Shown: in pieces, positions 1 through 8,975 of the stretch
How positions within the stretch are numbered: the stretch's first letter is position 1
Layout of the letters: every line of letters starts with the position of its first letter
Source: Candidatus Melainabacteria bacterium
Lineage (GTDB): Bacteria > Cyanobacteriota > Vampirovibrionia > Obscuribacterales > Obscuribacteraceae
Length of the DNA stretch: 64,000 nt
Assembly: GCA_013288645.1 (NCBI GenBank)
Contig: JABDBL010000001.1
Location: 88,201-152,200 of the forward strand
Direction of reading: 5' to 3'
Translations under genes and position numbers: made by a program
Notes under the pieces: generated by a model
What the model saw: only the letters and a program-made list of their open reading frames with translations
The model's database searches: none
Told to the model about the DNA's origin: nothing

Positions 1-504
1 GTTAAACATAGTCCTTGCCCCATCTTGGTTTTGCAAGCAGGAGCAATTGTTAATCCTTTAGGCAAAGTAATAGTTGGTCTTGATGGTTCTCAATTGGCTA
101 AGGAAGCATTGCGTAAGTTTTGTGAAACATACAAAGCTTGGTCTAAAAAAATCCAAATAGTTTTAGTAAATGTAGTATCCATACCAGGACCTTGGCGCTA
201 TATTGCTCCATTGGAGTTTATAGCCACCCTAGAAGACAATTTAGATATGGCAGCAAAAGCTATTCTGGCTGAAGGGAAAACTATAATTGCAGAGTGTGGC
301 TGGGAATTAAATACAAAGGAAGATAGTATGATCGTGAGATCTGGAGATCCAGCTTATGAACTTGATCGTTTAGCGAGTGAAATAAATGCTGGTTTAATTG
401 TTGTTGCTGCGCAAGGAAAAACCGCAGTACAACATTTCTTACTAGGCAGCGTATCTGAGGCATTAGCACTCAAATCGTCTTTTCCAGTTCTTGTTTTTAA
501 ATAA
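1..504 (+). CDS. Tandem universal stress protein, C-terminal part (5' end outside window)
   Basis: The reading frame is open from base 1. The first residues, reading VKHSPCPILVL, look like the closing strand of one Usp domain, followed by a complete second Usp domain beginning GKVIVGLDGS. The gene is therefore a two-domain universal stress protein cut by the window edge, and the TTG at 25 is not its start. The second domain ends with the usual G-x9-GS-type nucleotide-binding region (GKTAVQHFLLGSVSEAL) and a terminal hydrophobic strand PVLVFK. The first glycine element is weaker than in ATP-binding Usps, so nucleotide binding is uncertain. Cytoplasmic stress role by family. Family certain, exact function unknown. 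Confidence 0.88.
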   Translation, partial: VKHSPCPILVLQAGAIVNPLGKVIVGLDGSQLAKEALRKFCETYKAWSKKIQIVLVNVVSIPGPWRYIAPLEFIATLEDNLDMAAKAILAEGKTIIAECGWELNTKEDSMIVRSGDPAYELDRLASEINAGLIVVAAQGKTAVQHFLLGSVSEALALKSSFPVLVFK

Positions 505-531
505 GGCGATGAAAACGAAAGGTGGGTTAAT

Positions 532-1581
532 ATGCAGCGTCGCTTTTTAGTTCTTTATATTGTGTTGCTTTTATTGCAAATATCTTGTGTGCTGGCTTAT
601 TCGCGTTCCGACGATTTAGGTGAATTGGGAGCCGAGCAGGTTTCTGAAAAAAGCGAATTAGAACAAATGCGCCAGCAATTAAAAGAACTGAAAGCAACTA
701 CCAGCGATGCAGTGAGCGCATTTAATAAACTGGACACTAGTCCATTAAAAAAGGGACTAAAAGAATTTCACTTGTTTTGTCGCCCAGCTAGTCATGAAAT
801 AGCGCCGGGCAAAACAATTGAATGTCTGACTTATAACGGACTCTTGCCTGGACCTCCGTTAAGAGTAAAGGAAGGTCAATTGGTGCGCATAATTGTCCAT
901 AATCAATTAGAGCAAAATACTAGTTTTCATCTGCATGGTATGGTTTTGCCCGGGTCAGTAGATGGTTTGCCGAACTCAAAATCTGGCTTAATCAAACCTG
1001 GTCAAACTTATGCCTATCAATTTGTTGCCAAACCTGTTGGTACTTACTGGTATCATCCGCAAATTATGCATGCTGAACAAAAAATAAAAGGAATGTACGG
1101 TGCTTTTATAGTCGAACCAGATGAGCCAATTAAAACGACTGATGAGGATATAGTATTAATTTTAGGCGATACTACGGCTAATAAAATGCAAGAGTCTGCC
1201 TCAGCAGCAAATAAACCTGTGACATCCACTTCTACTAGCAAAGTCGTATATTTAATTAACGGCAAAACGGCTCCAGCTATTCCAGGTATTGAAGTGCGAC
1301 CAAATTCGCGGGTGCGACTAAGAGTTATCAATGCAGCCCAGCATTCCGTACCACTGCACATAACCGGTCATAAATTTGAAATAGTTTCTTTAAATGGCAA
1401 TCTGAGCGGTGAACAAACTTCTCGCGATACAATTACTTGTGGAGTGAGCGACCGTATGGATTTGGAATTTACAGCGAACAATCCTGGTCTTTGGTCAATG
1501 GCTTCCGAATTAATTGAGCAATCAACGAATAACGGCCAATTCCCTGGTGGTATTGCTTGTGTTATAAGGTATGTGGAATAG
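532..1581 (+). CDS. Secreted multicopper-oxidase-like cupredoxin protein with degenerate copper sites
   Basis: The 349 aa product has a signal peptide (about residues 1-22), a short coiled-coil linker, then a multicopper oxidase type 3 domain with FHLHGM near residue 132, DG, the I-x-PG-x-x-Y-x-Y-x-F stretch and GTYWYH near 170-175. A second cupredoxin domain contains HITGHKF. Copper ligands are incomplete: the second HxH pair reads YHPQ, and the C-terminal HCHxxxH block expected before the last strand is absent (the region reads LWSMASELIEQS). The fold is recognisable but oxidase activity is doubtful; a copper-binding or structural periplasmic role is possible. It lies 27 bp after the Usp gene, and its stop overlaps possible upstream starts of the next gene. 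Confidence 0.8.
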   Translation: MQRRFLVLYIVLLLLQISCVLAYSRSDDLGELGAEQVSEKSELEQMRQQLKELKATTSDAVSAFNKLDTSPLKKGLKEFHLFCRPASHEIAPGKTIECLTYNGLLPGPPLRVKEGQLVRIIVHNQLEQNTSFHLHGMVLPGSVDGLPNSKSGLIKPGQTYAYQFVAKPVGTYWYHPQIMHAEQKIKGMYGAFIVEPDEPIKTTDEDIVLILGDTTANKMQESASAANKPVTSTSTSKVVYLINGKTAPAIPGIEVRPNSRVRLRVINAAQHSVPLHITGHKFEIVSLNGNLSGEQTSRDTITCGVSDRMDLEFTANNPGLWSMASELIEQSTNNGQFPGGIACVIRYVE

Positions 1582-1612
1582 TATGCTTGATATTCGAAAA
1601 TCTGGTGAAAAT

Positions 1613-2056
1613 ATGACTAGATGCAATTTGAGCAATTCATTATTGTTTGTCTTAATAGTGACTTCCATGATTTTTATGGAGCTCTTAGCTTTTGCTTATG
1701 CTGCAGACACTGTTCTTGCGGCAAATTATGTGCGTATTGTTTGCAAGAAAATCAGAGAACATTGGCATCCGCCGCCCGATTATTCGGGTCAAACACTAAT
1801 AGTAAGCTTTAGGGTATACAGAAATGGTTCAATTTCGAACCTAAGCTGCAAAGCAGTTAATGACCCAAAATATGTGAATTGGCGAGCCGCTATGATGGCA
1901 GTTAGAAGTGCATTACCATTTCCACGCCCTGCAGCAGACTTCTTTCAACAGAATCGAGACTTTGCTGACCTAAGTATTGATTTAAGTGCAGTCAATTTTA
2001 AACCTCGTGCTGTTAAGAATCCGCTTCCGTTATGGGGCGATCAGCTCAGACACTAG
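1613..2056 (+). CDS. Secreted TonB C-terminal-like protein
   Basis: The product has a signal peptide (hydrophobic core LLFVLIVTSMIFMELL ending AYA) followed by a single domain of about 110 aa. Its order of motifs (IREHWHPPPDYSG, VSFRVYRNGSISNL, AAMMAVRSALPFPRP) matches the TonB/TolA C-terminal fold family, which links envelope proteins. There is no proline-rich spacer and no separate membrane anchor, so it is not a classical TonB. The start is uncertain: ATG 1571 and ATG 1583 are also in frame, but ATG 1613 gives the most compact signal peptide. It probably forms an operon with the cupredoxin gene just upstream. Function inferred from the fold only. Confidence 0.7.
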   Translation: MTRCNLSNSLLFVLIVTSMIFMELLAFAYAADTVLAANYVRIVCKKIREHWHPPPDYSGQTLIVSFRVYRNGSISNLSCKAVNDPKYVNWRAAMMAVRSALPFPRPAADFFQQNRDFADLSIDLSAVNFKPRAVKNPLPLWGDQLRH

Positions 2057-2068
2057 GTTGCACTGCAA

Positions 2069-2374
2069 CTAAATTGTTTCGTGTAATTGACTAAGTTTGA
2101 GGCGAACATGTTCGCGTGAAATGCCAGTATGCTCACAAAATATTTGCCAACCTACCTCAATCACGTCTTCCCAATAAGTATAAAATATTTTTGTATCTAA
2201 ATAATCTTTGCCGGTGCCATATGAATAATCGGCCAGAATTGCTTTAGCCATGTCGTGTTGTACTACATGTTGTAAGTCGAACCATTGCTCGGCTAGGGCC
2301 AATTGATGGAGGGTTTTGAGAAATTCTTCTTGACTGTAACGTTCCTCAGCTAGTCTACGTAATTCGACGTCCAT
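2069..2374 (-). CDS. Hypothetical protein
   Basis: About 101 aa, rich in charged and aromatic residues (RLAEERYSQEEFLKTL, FYTYWEDVIEVGWQIF), with no membrane segment and predicted mostly helical. The frame stays open far upstream, but that part overlaps the next gene and has biased composition, so I place the start at ATG 2374 (ATG 2395 is also in frame). It is directly downstream of the proline-rich secreted protein gene and convergent with the TonB-like gene, 12 bp from its stop. I do not recognise the family. Real gene likely because of its length and balanced composition. Confidence 0.55.
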   Translation of the reverse strand: MDVELRRLAEERYSQEEFLKTLHQLALAEQWFDLQHVVQHDMAKAILADYSYGTGKDYLDTKIFYTYWEDVIEVGWQIFCEHTGISREHVRLKLSQLHETI

Positions 2375-2411
2375 AATTATAGATAAATAGACCATGCTGA
2401 GAGGAGAATTA

Positions 2412-3233
2412 TCAGTGGTGGTAAGGGGGGAAATCACCGACAGCGGGTGGTTGGGGATTGGTAGGATATTGAAGAATAGGAGGTTGGGAAGACGGAGGAT
2501 CTGGAAAAGATTGCGGGTAATTACCAATGCCTGCGTTGGGATTGGTTGTAGGAAGTTGACTTTCAGACCAAGGTGGAGCGTTAGAGGGCTGGTATTGAAG
2601 AGTACGAGGCTGTCCAGCGAAAGGTTTGTATTGATAAGCAGGTATGCTATATTGTTGACGTAATCTTCCATCTAATATCTTATTATTCTCATCTAGCATA
2701 GCTAAATTCTCTTTACGTTCAACCAAGCCACTGGCCACTGGTTGTCCAGTACTAGGATCTGTAGCTAGTAAATCATCTTGTAATTTAAGGTACTCTGAAA
2801 ATAAGCGTCTAGCGTCGACAAAGTATTGGTAATAGGCACGGTGCAATTGCTCAGTAGCCGGAATAACTGGTAAGCTAGCCATTTGTTGAACGGCAACATC
2901 ATAACGTTTCACGAGGTTGGCCAATAAATTCTGGGCCAACACCTTATCTGCCCCGGGCATGAAAATTGAAAGACCTTTACCCATAATTTCGTCAGCTTTT
3001 TGACGTTCGGCAGGAGACAATTGAGCTTGGCGGCGAATTTGGTCATAGCTCGCGAACCAACTTTTTATAGAATCCTGCTGATCAAAATTAGAAGTTAGCT
3101 TAGGCTTTTTGCTGGTTGAGGACTTACTCGCATAAGCCGGCGCTTTGATATAGGCAAACACCATTAAGATAAAGAATGCTTGAGCTATTAAGATCCAGCC
3201 AGGATTACCGATCGAATTACTTTTTTTGATCAT
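2412..3233 (-). CDS. Secreted protein with proline-rich tail, unknown function
   Basis: About 273 aa. An N-terminal hydrophobic segment (PGWILIAQAFFILMVFAYI) ending near AYA acts as signal peptide or anchor. A helical middle domain (residues about 55-180) is rich in Gln, Leu and Ala. A disordered Pro/Gln/Tyr/Asn tail begins near residue 200 and ends PPYHH. No catalytic motif is visible. A TTG at 3245 is in frame, but ATG 3233 fits the overlap with the small upstream membrane ORF, whose stop codon lies inside this gene's first codons, a translational-coupling layout. Envelope location inferred; function not recognised. Confidence 0.65.
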   Translation of the reverse strand: MIKKSNSIGNPGWILIAQAFFILMVFAYIKAPAYASKSSTSKKPKLTSNFDQQDSIKSWFASYDQIRRQAQLSPAERQKADEIMGKGLSIFMPGADKVLAQNLLANLVKRYDVAVQQMASLPVIPATEQLHRAYYQYFVDARRLFSEYLKLQDDLLATDPSTGQPVASGLVERKENLAMLDENNKILDGRLRQQYSIPAYQYKPFAGQPRTLQYQPSNAPPWSESQLPTTNPNAGIGNYPQSFPDPPSSQPPILQYPTNPQPPAVGDFPPYHH

Positions 3234-3351
3234 CTGTTTTTTCAACGAAAGGGTCGAAGTAAATTCGTTTTGCTCCTAAAATCAGAGTAATAACAACATA
3301 CCCTAAAACAATAGCTACCATTACTCCAACAAAACTATTAACATGATACAA
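3217..3351 (-). CDS. Small single-pass membrane protein (44 aa)
   Basis: This short ORF encodes one hydrophobic helix (VGVMVAIVLGYVVITLILGA) followed by a basic and polar tail beginning KRIYFDPF. A TTG start at 3351 has AGGA about 8 nt upstream; ATG 3321 would give a 34 aa form. Its TAA overlaps the start of the secreted proline-rich protein by about 17 nt, as in coupled operons. The positive-inside tail after the helix and the overlap favour a real gene. The family is not recognised. Confidence 0.45.
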   Translation of the reverse strand: MYHVNSFVGVMVAIVLGYVVITLILGAKRIYFDPFVEKTDDQKK

Positions 3352-3527
3352 AATAGAATTTCCTATACAAAAAAGATATTGGCCAAAAAGATATACAAAT
3401 TAGTTAGTTGATACTGAGAGATTATAAACATTCCTGACATTCTTGGCTAGAGTGTTTGTCATATGCTATAAATGTAATGCTTTGCGTAGACTCAGGCCGT
3501 TGCGAGTGCCCCGAGTTAATTAATTAA

Positions 3528-4364
3528 ATGAGGGTAAAAGCGGTAATGTTTAAGATCAGATTTAATGAACAGCATTCACTTATTGTTAACACTGTATTTG
3601 GTATCGGTTTAGGTCTGGCGAGTTTAATTGTTTTATGCTTGCCATCATACGCAGGACCGCAGTCTCTCCTTGATCCGTATGCTGATGTTAGTTCAACAAA
3701 AGAGTCTAAGCCCACGTCAAAGAAGGCAGTAAAACAGGCAGTCAGACAAAGAGCGTCCGATTCAGAAGAGCTGTCGGTAAGTGGCAACGACACAAACAGG
3801 GATCAGTCGAGTTCAGATATGTCTGACAAAACAAAAGCTGGTAAAGGTGTCAAGACCAAGATTAGCAAAGGTGATAATCCAGGTTTTCTGTCTGGTGTTA
3901 AAGAAGTCCAGCATGGCTATGTTACCAGTATGAAAGCTGCCGGAGGTGGAATTATTGATGGCAGTAAGGCCGCTGGAGCAAAAGTAGCGGCTGGTACTAA
4001 AGCTATTGGCGGTGGTATCGTAGCGGCCAGCCAAAAGGTTTTCTCTGGGCCTAAGGCTTTAGCTGCCAACGTAACGCCAGCCAAAAAGGAAAAAAAGAAG
4101 AAGACACCACAAATAGCTGATGCGAGTGCAATACCGCCTTCTGCCCCTCATACAATATTACCGGTTTTACCAGGCGAGCCCTTGGATCAAGTTCTTGCTG
4201 AGCAAAAGGAGCGTAAGCGCCTTAAAGACGTAGCGGTGACAGGAGAGGCTAAAAAGCCAGGTATAATTACCAGTGCTGTCGGTAAGCTACACATTTTTCA
4301 TAAAGCAAAGAAAAAGACACCGGATAATCTGACTGCTAATAATCCAAACGCTGTAGCGCGCTAA
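3528..4364 (+). CDS. Secreted Lys/Ala/Gly-rich protein, unknown function
   Basis: 278 aa with a signal peptide whose core is GIGLGLASLIVLCLPSYA, then a low-complexity chain rich in Lys, Ser and Ala. The middle (residues about 125-180) has irregular repeats of the type GYVTSMKAAGGG, GSKAAGAKVAAG and GTKAIGGGIVAA, which could form amphipathic helices. The C-terminal half is very basic (KKEKKKK, HKAKKK). ATG 3546 has a better ribosome site (GAGGG) than ATG 3528, so the protein may be six residues shorter. No enzymatic motif. It may be an envelope or nucleic-acid/polyanion-binding protein; function unknown. Confidence 0.6.
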   Translation: MRVKAVMFKIRFNEQHSLIVNTVFGIGLGLASLIVLCLPSYAGPQSLLDPYADVSSTKESKPTSKKAVKQAVRQRASDSEELSVSGNDTNRDQSSSDMSDKTKAGKGVKTKISKGDNPGFLSGVKEVQHGYVTSMKAAGGGIIDGSKAAGAKVAAGTKAIGGGIVAASQKVFSGPKALAANVTPAKKEKKKKTPQIADASAIPPSAPHTILPVLPGEPLDQVLAEQKERKRLKDVAVTGEAKKPGIITSAVGKLHIFHKAKKKTPDNLTANNPNAVAR

Positions 4365-4402
4365 TTGGTATTTGTGGATTTTCACCGACTTAGTTAGCTT
4401 AG

Positions 4403-7400
4403 TCAAACTGTCACTCGGCTGACCATTACTTTTGCTCTATTAGCTAATATTTGATCGATGTTCTTCTTTAACTCATCAGACGCCTTTACCCAAAATTGGC
4501 TGCCAATAATTATTGGCTGATTGTGCTTACCATTATAAAAATTGAGCATAACCGGGTCATCGCCTCGCCAATTAGAAAGAATTTGTTTCAATTGCTGTAA
4601 TTGAGCGAACGACTGCTCATCTTGGAAGTAAATGCTTACTATCGAGGCATCAGAAATCGGACGAATAGAAGAAGCAAGTAATGAAACGTCTTCGTCTGTC
4701 TTTTTGATTTTGCCTTTAATTAGTACTAAAGATTGAGCCGTCAATATCTCGGGAGGTAATGACTCAAGCAATTCACTGTAAGCCACTGCTTCAACTTGGC
4801 TGGTTAAATCTTCTAAGCGGAAGATACCGATTAACTTGTTTTGTTTAGTTAATTTCTTTTCGCTAGAAGTAATCAGTCCGCCCACAATTACGTTAGCACC
4901 GTCAGCACAGTCTTTTATGTCCTTGAGCGAGTGTGTGGTTAACCATCTAAGCCGATTCGCAACGCGTTTGAGCGGATGGCTGGTAACGTAAAAACCGAGC
5001 AATTCATGTTCCATGGTTTGCAAATCTGTCTCAGGAAACTCTTCATTTTTGCCACTTAACGATTGATCGAGACTTATGCCTTTGTTATTACCTAAGCTGA
5101 ATAAGCTTATTTGGCCTGTTGATTGTTCTAATTGGCGCCGGCTAAATGTTTCGACTAATCCTTCTATGTTTTCTAGAGCTTGTTTACGGGACATATGTAG
5201 ACTTAGACAGGCGCCACATTTAATAAGTGATTCTAAAGTTCTCTTATTGACGATGCGTAAATCGATACGGGAGAGAAAATCATGAATAGACTTATATTCA
5301 CCACTTTTCTGCCGCTGACCAACAATATTGCTGATCGCTACCTCGCCCACATTTTTAATTGCTGACAAGCCAAAACGAATTGCTTTTCCGTCGGCAGTAA
5401 AATCGTGCCCGGAGACATTAACATCAGGAGGCAAAATATCAATATTTATACTCTGACATTCAGCGATATAGTTTTGTACTTTGTCTTTATCTCCTGAAAC
5501 GCTCGATAATAAAGCAGTCATATATTCAACTGGATAGTGGGTCTTAAGGAAGGCAGTTTGATACGTAACCATGGCATAAGCTTGACTATGCGACCTGTTG
5601 AAACAGTATTCAGCAAATTGAACCATCATGGTGAACAATTGATCAGCTATATTTTGACTGACACCATTTTTGGTGCAGCCAGAGATAAACATTTCTCGCT
5701 GCTTTTCCATTTCTGCAGGTTTTTTCTTACCCATGGCTCTTCGCAATAGGTCTGCTTGTCCAAGACTATAGCCACCTAAATTCTGAGCAATTTGCATTAC
5801 TTGTTCTTGATAGACGATCTGGCCATAGGTATCCCTGAGTATCGGTTCGAGTAAGGGTGTTAAATGAGTAATTGGAGTTTTGCCATTTTTACAATCGATA
5901 AATTTATCAATCATCCCAGTATCTAAAGGTCCTGGACGATAAAGTGCGATCAAGGCAGAAATGTCTTCCAAGCTGCCTGGCTTCATATCGCGTGCTATCT
6001 GTTTCATACCGGAGGAGGTTTCCAATTGAAATATGCCTGCCAGGTCGCCATTGCTAATAGTTTGGAAAACCTGTTCATCATCTAAGGGTAAATTATCAAT
6101 ATCGATTTTTACACCACGTGTTTGCTCAATAATTTTCACAGCTTTGTCAATCATGGTTAAATTGCGCAGTCCAAGAAAATCCATTTTAACTAAGCCGATG
6201 TGGGCTAGATCTTCCATGTAATATTGAGTTATGACTGTGCCATCATTGTTTTTTTGAAGGGGTACTATTTCTTCTAAAGGTACATCCGAAATTACTAGAC
6301 CCGCTGCGTGGATGCCGTAAGTTTTGTTGACGCCTTCCAGTTTGCAAGCTAAATCTATAACCTGTCTAGCCTCATCGTTTGTGGCATAAACTTTTTTAAA
6401 TTCTGGGTGCTCTGTTAGCATGTCTGCTAATGGGGTAGGTTTTCCGCGAATTACAGGTACCAATTTTGCTAGCTTATTCGATTCAGAAAAAGGGAATTCC
6501 AAGACACGTGCTACGTCTTTAAGCACAGCTTTACTAGTCATACGGTTAAACGTAATAATTTGTGCAACTTTGTTATGCCCATATTTATCCGCTACATAGC
6601 GAATGATTTCTTCGCGTCTTTCAATGCAAAAATCTGTATCAATATCTGGCATAGAGCGTCTTTCAGGATTTAAAAATCGTTCAAAAATCAAGCCATATCG
6701 CATAGGGTCTATATTTGTAATACCAAGGCTATAAGCAATTAAGCTGCCAGCTGCAGAACCTCGCCCGGGTCCAACTGGAATGCCACATTGGCGAGCATAT
6801 TGAATAAAGTCGCCTACTATCAAGAAATAAGAGGCATAATTCATGTCATTGATTACTTTGAGCTCTGTTCTTGCTCTTTCTACCTGAGCGGGAGTAACTT
6901 CAGTAAAGCGCTTCTTTAATCCTGCAAATACAAGTTCATCTAAGTATGTTTCAGCCGTATGGCCTGGTGGTACCGGAAATACTGGCAAACGTGCTTCACC
7001 AGCCAATTTAATTGGTTCAATTTTGTCAGCTATTTCAAGAGTGCTTTTAAGTGCTTCCTCTACATGTTCAATGTCTAAATGATCGCGAAATAAAGAATAC
7101 ATTTCGTCGCCATCTTTAACATATTCCCAGCCGCTAAACTTCATACGCGAAGGCTCGACAACTAATTTGCCCATTTGGATGCACAGTAAGCAATCATGCG
7201 CAGCAGCGTCCTCTTTATTAGTAAAGTGGCTGTCATTAGTAGCCACTAGTTTGAGCTTAAACTCAGAGGCTAGCTTTAATACTTGAGTGTTTACCTTTCG
7301 ATCTTCTGAATAACCATGATCTTGTATCTCAAGATAATAATTGTCCGCAAAAATATCTTTAAACCAGGCAGCCGTTTCTCTTGCTTTAGCATAGTCGCCT

Positions 7401-7849
7401 CTAAGTAAATGTTGACTAAGTTCTGAGCCCAAGCAACCAGAAAGAACAATCAATCCTTCTTTGTGCCGTGCCAGCATTTCTTTATTTATGCGGGGTTTAT
7501 AATAATAGCCATCCAGGTGAGCGCGTGAGTTTAGCCAAACCAAATTTTTATAACCTTCTTTATTACGAGCTAATACAGTTAAATGATAAAGAGGTTGTTT
7601 CGTGGTTTTATTGGTAATATCGCCATCGATAATATAAGCTTCGCAGCCTATAATAGATTTAAGCCCACCAACTTCGTGGCAAGTTTTACTTAATTCAATA
7701 GCACCACACATGACACCATGGTCCGTAATGGCGATAGCAGGCATATTGCTCGCTTTGGCTTTTTTGACCAAATCTTTGATCATAGTAGCGCCATCGAGCA
7801 GACTGTATTCTGTATGTAAATGAAGGGGAACGTACGGACGGGCAGTCAT
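4403..7849 (-). CDS. dnaE: DNA polymerase III alpha subunit
   Basis: 1148 aa, full length for the DnaE1 family. It is the catalytic subunit of the replicative polymerase. Domains in order: N-terminal PHP domain (HLHTEYSLLDG at about 10-20, ITDHGVMCGA), palm with the catalytic aspartates in PDIDTDF at about 401-407, the GPGRGSAAGSL element, fingers with IYQEQVMQIA, a helix-hairpin-helix region, and a C-terminal OB fold (IVGGLITSSEKK, KLIGIFRLEDL). Start ATG 7849 matches the family N-terminus. The gene stands alone, preceded on its strand by a strong hairpin terminator at 7945-7980, so it should have its own promoter. Confidence 0.97.
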   Translation of the reverse strand: MTARPYVPLHLHTEYSLLDGATMIKDLVKKAKASNMPAIAITDHGVMCGAIELSKTCHEVGGLKSIIGCEAYIIDGDITNKTTKQPLYHLTVLARNKEGYKNLVWLNSRAHLDGYYYKPRINKEMLARHKEGLIVLSGCLGSELSQHLLRGDYAKARETAAWFKDIFADNYYLEIQDHGYSEDRKVNTQVLKLASEFKLKLVATNDSHFTNKEDAAAHDCLLCIQMGKLVVEPSRMKFSGWEYVKDGDEMYSLFRDHLDIEHVEEALKSTLEIADKIEPIKLAGEARLPVFPVPPGHTAETYLDELVFAGLKKRFTEVTPAQVERARTELKVINDMNYASYFLIVGDFIQYARQCGIPVGPGRGSAAGSLIAYSLGITNIDPMRYGLIFERFLNPERRSMPDIDTDFCIERREEIIRYVADKYGHNKVAQIITFNRMTSKAVLKDVARVLEFPFSESNKLAKLVPVIRGKPTPLADMLTEHPEFKKVYATNDEARQVIDLACKLEGVNKTYGIHAAGLVISDVPLEEIVPLQKNNDGTVITQYYMEDLAHIGLVKMDFLGLRNLTMIDKAVKIIEQTRGVKIDIDNLPLDDEQVFQTISNGDLAGIFQLETSSGMKQIARDMKPGSLEDISALIALYRPGPLDTGMIDKFIDCKNGKTPITHLTPLLEPILRDTYGQIVYQEQVMQIAQNLGGYSLGQADLLRRAMGKKKPAEMEKQREMFISGCTKNGVSQNIADQLFTMMVQFAEYCFNRSHSQAYAMVTYQTAFLKTHYPVEYMTALLSSVSGDKDKVQNYIAECQSINIDILPPDVNVSGHDFTADGKAIRFGLSAIKNVGEVAISNIVGQRQKSGEYKSIHDFLSRIDLRIVNKRTLESLIKCGACLSLHMSRKQALENIEGLVETFSRRQLEQSTGQISLFSLGNNKGISLDQSLSGKNEEFPETDLQTMEHELLGFYVTSHPLKRVANRLRWLTTHSLKDIKDCADGANVIVGGLITSSEKKLTKQNKLIGIFRLEDLTSQVEAVAYSELLESLPPEILTAQSLVLIKGKIKKTDEDVSLLASSIRPISDASIVSIYFQDEQSFAQLQQLKQILSNWRGDDPVMLNFYNGKHNQPIIIGSQFWVKASDELKKNIDQILANRAKVMVSRVTV

Positions 7850-7944
7850 TTATGGTTATTCAGCCTTTAGTTAGTCACGATTGGGAAAGCACTAATTCCT
7901 TTACGTTTTGGTTGCAAATTGGTTCAATACAAAGCTGATAAAAA

Positions 7945-7980
7945 GTAAATAAAGCTCAGTAACCGCTGAGCTTTATTTAC
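7945..7980 (-). terminator. Intrinsic terminator, 15-bp perfect stem
   Basis: A perfect inverted repeat of 15 bp (arms 7945-7959 and 7966-7980, loop of 6 nt) is followed on the minus strand by a TTTTA tract. It lies just after the stop of the small gene at 7994 and before dnaE, so it ends transcription of the former and insulates dnaE. The A-rich other flank could allow bidirectional function. Confidence 0.85.
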
Positions 7981-7993
7981 TGAGAGGCTAATT

Positions 7994-8206
7994 CTAATAA
8001 GCCAGTTCTTTTGAATGGGGTCCCTGAAAATTACGGACAGGGCGTTTGCGTGCTGGTGAAATTCTATGTATTGAGCCAGCTTCTGGTGGATACAGTTTCA
8101 ACATGCTCGCTTGAGCTTCTTCCATTTCTACGGCGGCTATTGCTTGTCTAAACCATAAACGTAAGCAATTCTTTTCTTCAAGAGTTAATCCGGTTTCTTC
8201 CCTCAT
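7994..8206 (-). CDS. Small hypothetical protein (about 70 aa)
   Basis: The product begins MREETGLTLEEKNCLRLWF, contains an Ala/Glu-rich helix and ends in a basic stretch ARKRPVRNF. I chose ATG 8206 because AAGGGAG sits five to six bases upstream; ATG 8245 is also in frame but lacks a ribosome site. It is followed directly by the 15-bp-stem terminator. No family recognised. The good ribosome site and following terminator argue that it is expressed. Confidence 0.55.
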   Translation of the reverse strand: MREETGLTLEEKNCLRLWFRQAIAAVEMEEAQASMLKLYPPEAGSIHRISPARKRPVRNFQGPHSKELAY

Positions 8207-8379
8207 TTGCTCTCCCTTGCATTTTTGTGCTAATTGCTCATCCATTTAATGGCCAAGCTGCTGATCAAACAGTCATATTAACCTTCGTTTAAAGTTCCGA
8301 GGACTTTAATTGATTGGACCGCTTCCCGATTGTAGGTGGAGACTTTGGCAAGTGAAAGGGAATGTAACATATCTTTTAC

Positions 8380-8955
8380 TTAATCAAGCCAGCGGGTAAT
8401 GACCCAGGCGCCTGGCATGGCTACCAGGGGCAGCCATACACCAAAGATCAAAGGTATACCGCTCAAAAATAAAAGCCAGCTTAGGTAGAAAGAATGGGCG
8501 TGTTTATTACTTACAGCAGAGTCTTTAGACTGACTTATAGCAGTTGTCACAAAGTGCATGGCAGCTAAACAAATCAAAATTGTGCCGGGGATTGTGGTGA
8601 GTGGGCAACAAAAAGCTGAGAAATTGTGCGGTTCATAAGGGTATGTGTCCACTATGAAGGCTGTTAGCCCTATCCTTTGACATAAAGCGGCACAAGCGGT
8701 GTAGAAAAATAGATATCCTATAGCAAGAACAGCTTTTCTAGTGAGAAGCGATGGTAGTGAAATAAAACTGATGCTGCCGCTTAGTATAGATAAAGAAAAA
8801 AATATAATTGCTGACCAATCTAGGCTGGAAAAGTAAGAATTTAGGTTCTTGTGGTGTATCAGTGCTACCGGAGCGACGCTTACTAGGGCACCGCAAAATG
8901 CGCCCTTAAAAAGGCAAAACAGTTTTGTCACTGTCGTTCTCAATAAATTTTTCAT
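8380..8955 (-). CDS. Integral membrane protein, unknown function
   Basis: 191 aa with about five hydrophobic segments (around residues 13-32, 45-65, 70-90, 115-135 and 160-185) joined by short loops, hence an inner-membrane protein. No transporter signature or catalytic motif is visible. The start ATG 8955 is 20 bp after the ruvA stop on the same strand, so the two are probably co-transcribed, but no functional link to recombination is evident. Family not recognised. Confidence 0.65.
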   Translation of the reverse strand: MKNLLRTTVTKLFCLFKGAFCGALVSVAPVALIHHKNLNSYFSSLDWSAIIFFSLSILSGSISFISLPSLLTRKAVLAIGYLFFYTACAALCQRIGLTAFIVDTYPYEPHNFSAFCCPLTTIPGTILICLAAMHFVTTAISQSKDSAVSNKHAHSFYLSWLLFLSGIPLIFGVWLPLVAMPGAWVITRWLD

Positions 8956-8975
8956 TTTTCGCCATTAATTACTTG

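Noticed and set aside
2375..2671. Upstream extension of the hypothetical gene at 2069
   Set aside because: It overlaps the proline-rich secreted protein gene in another frame and has the biased composition of a shadow.
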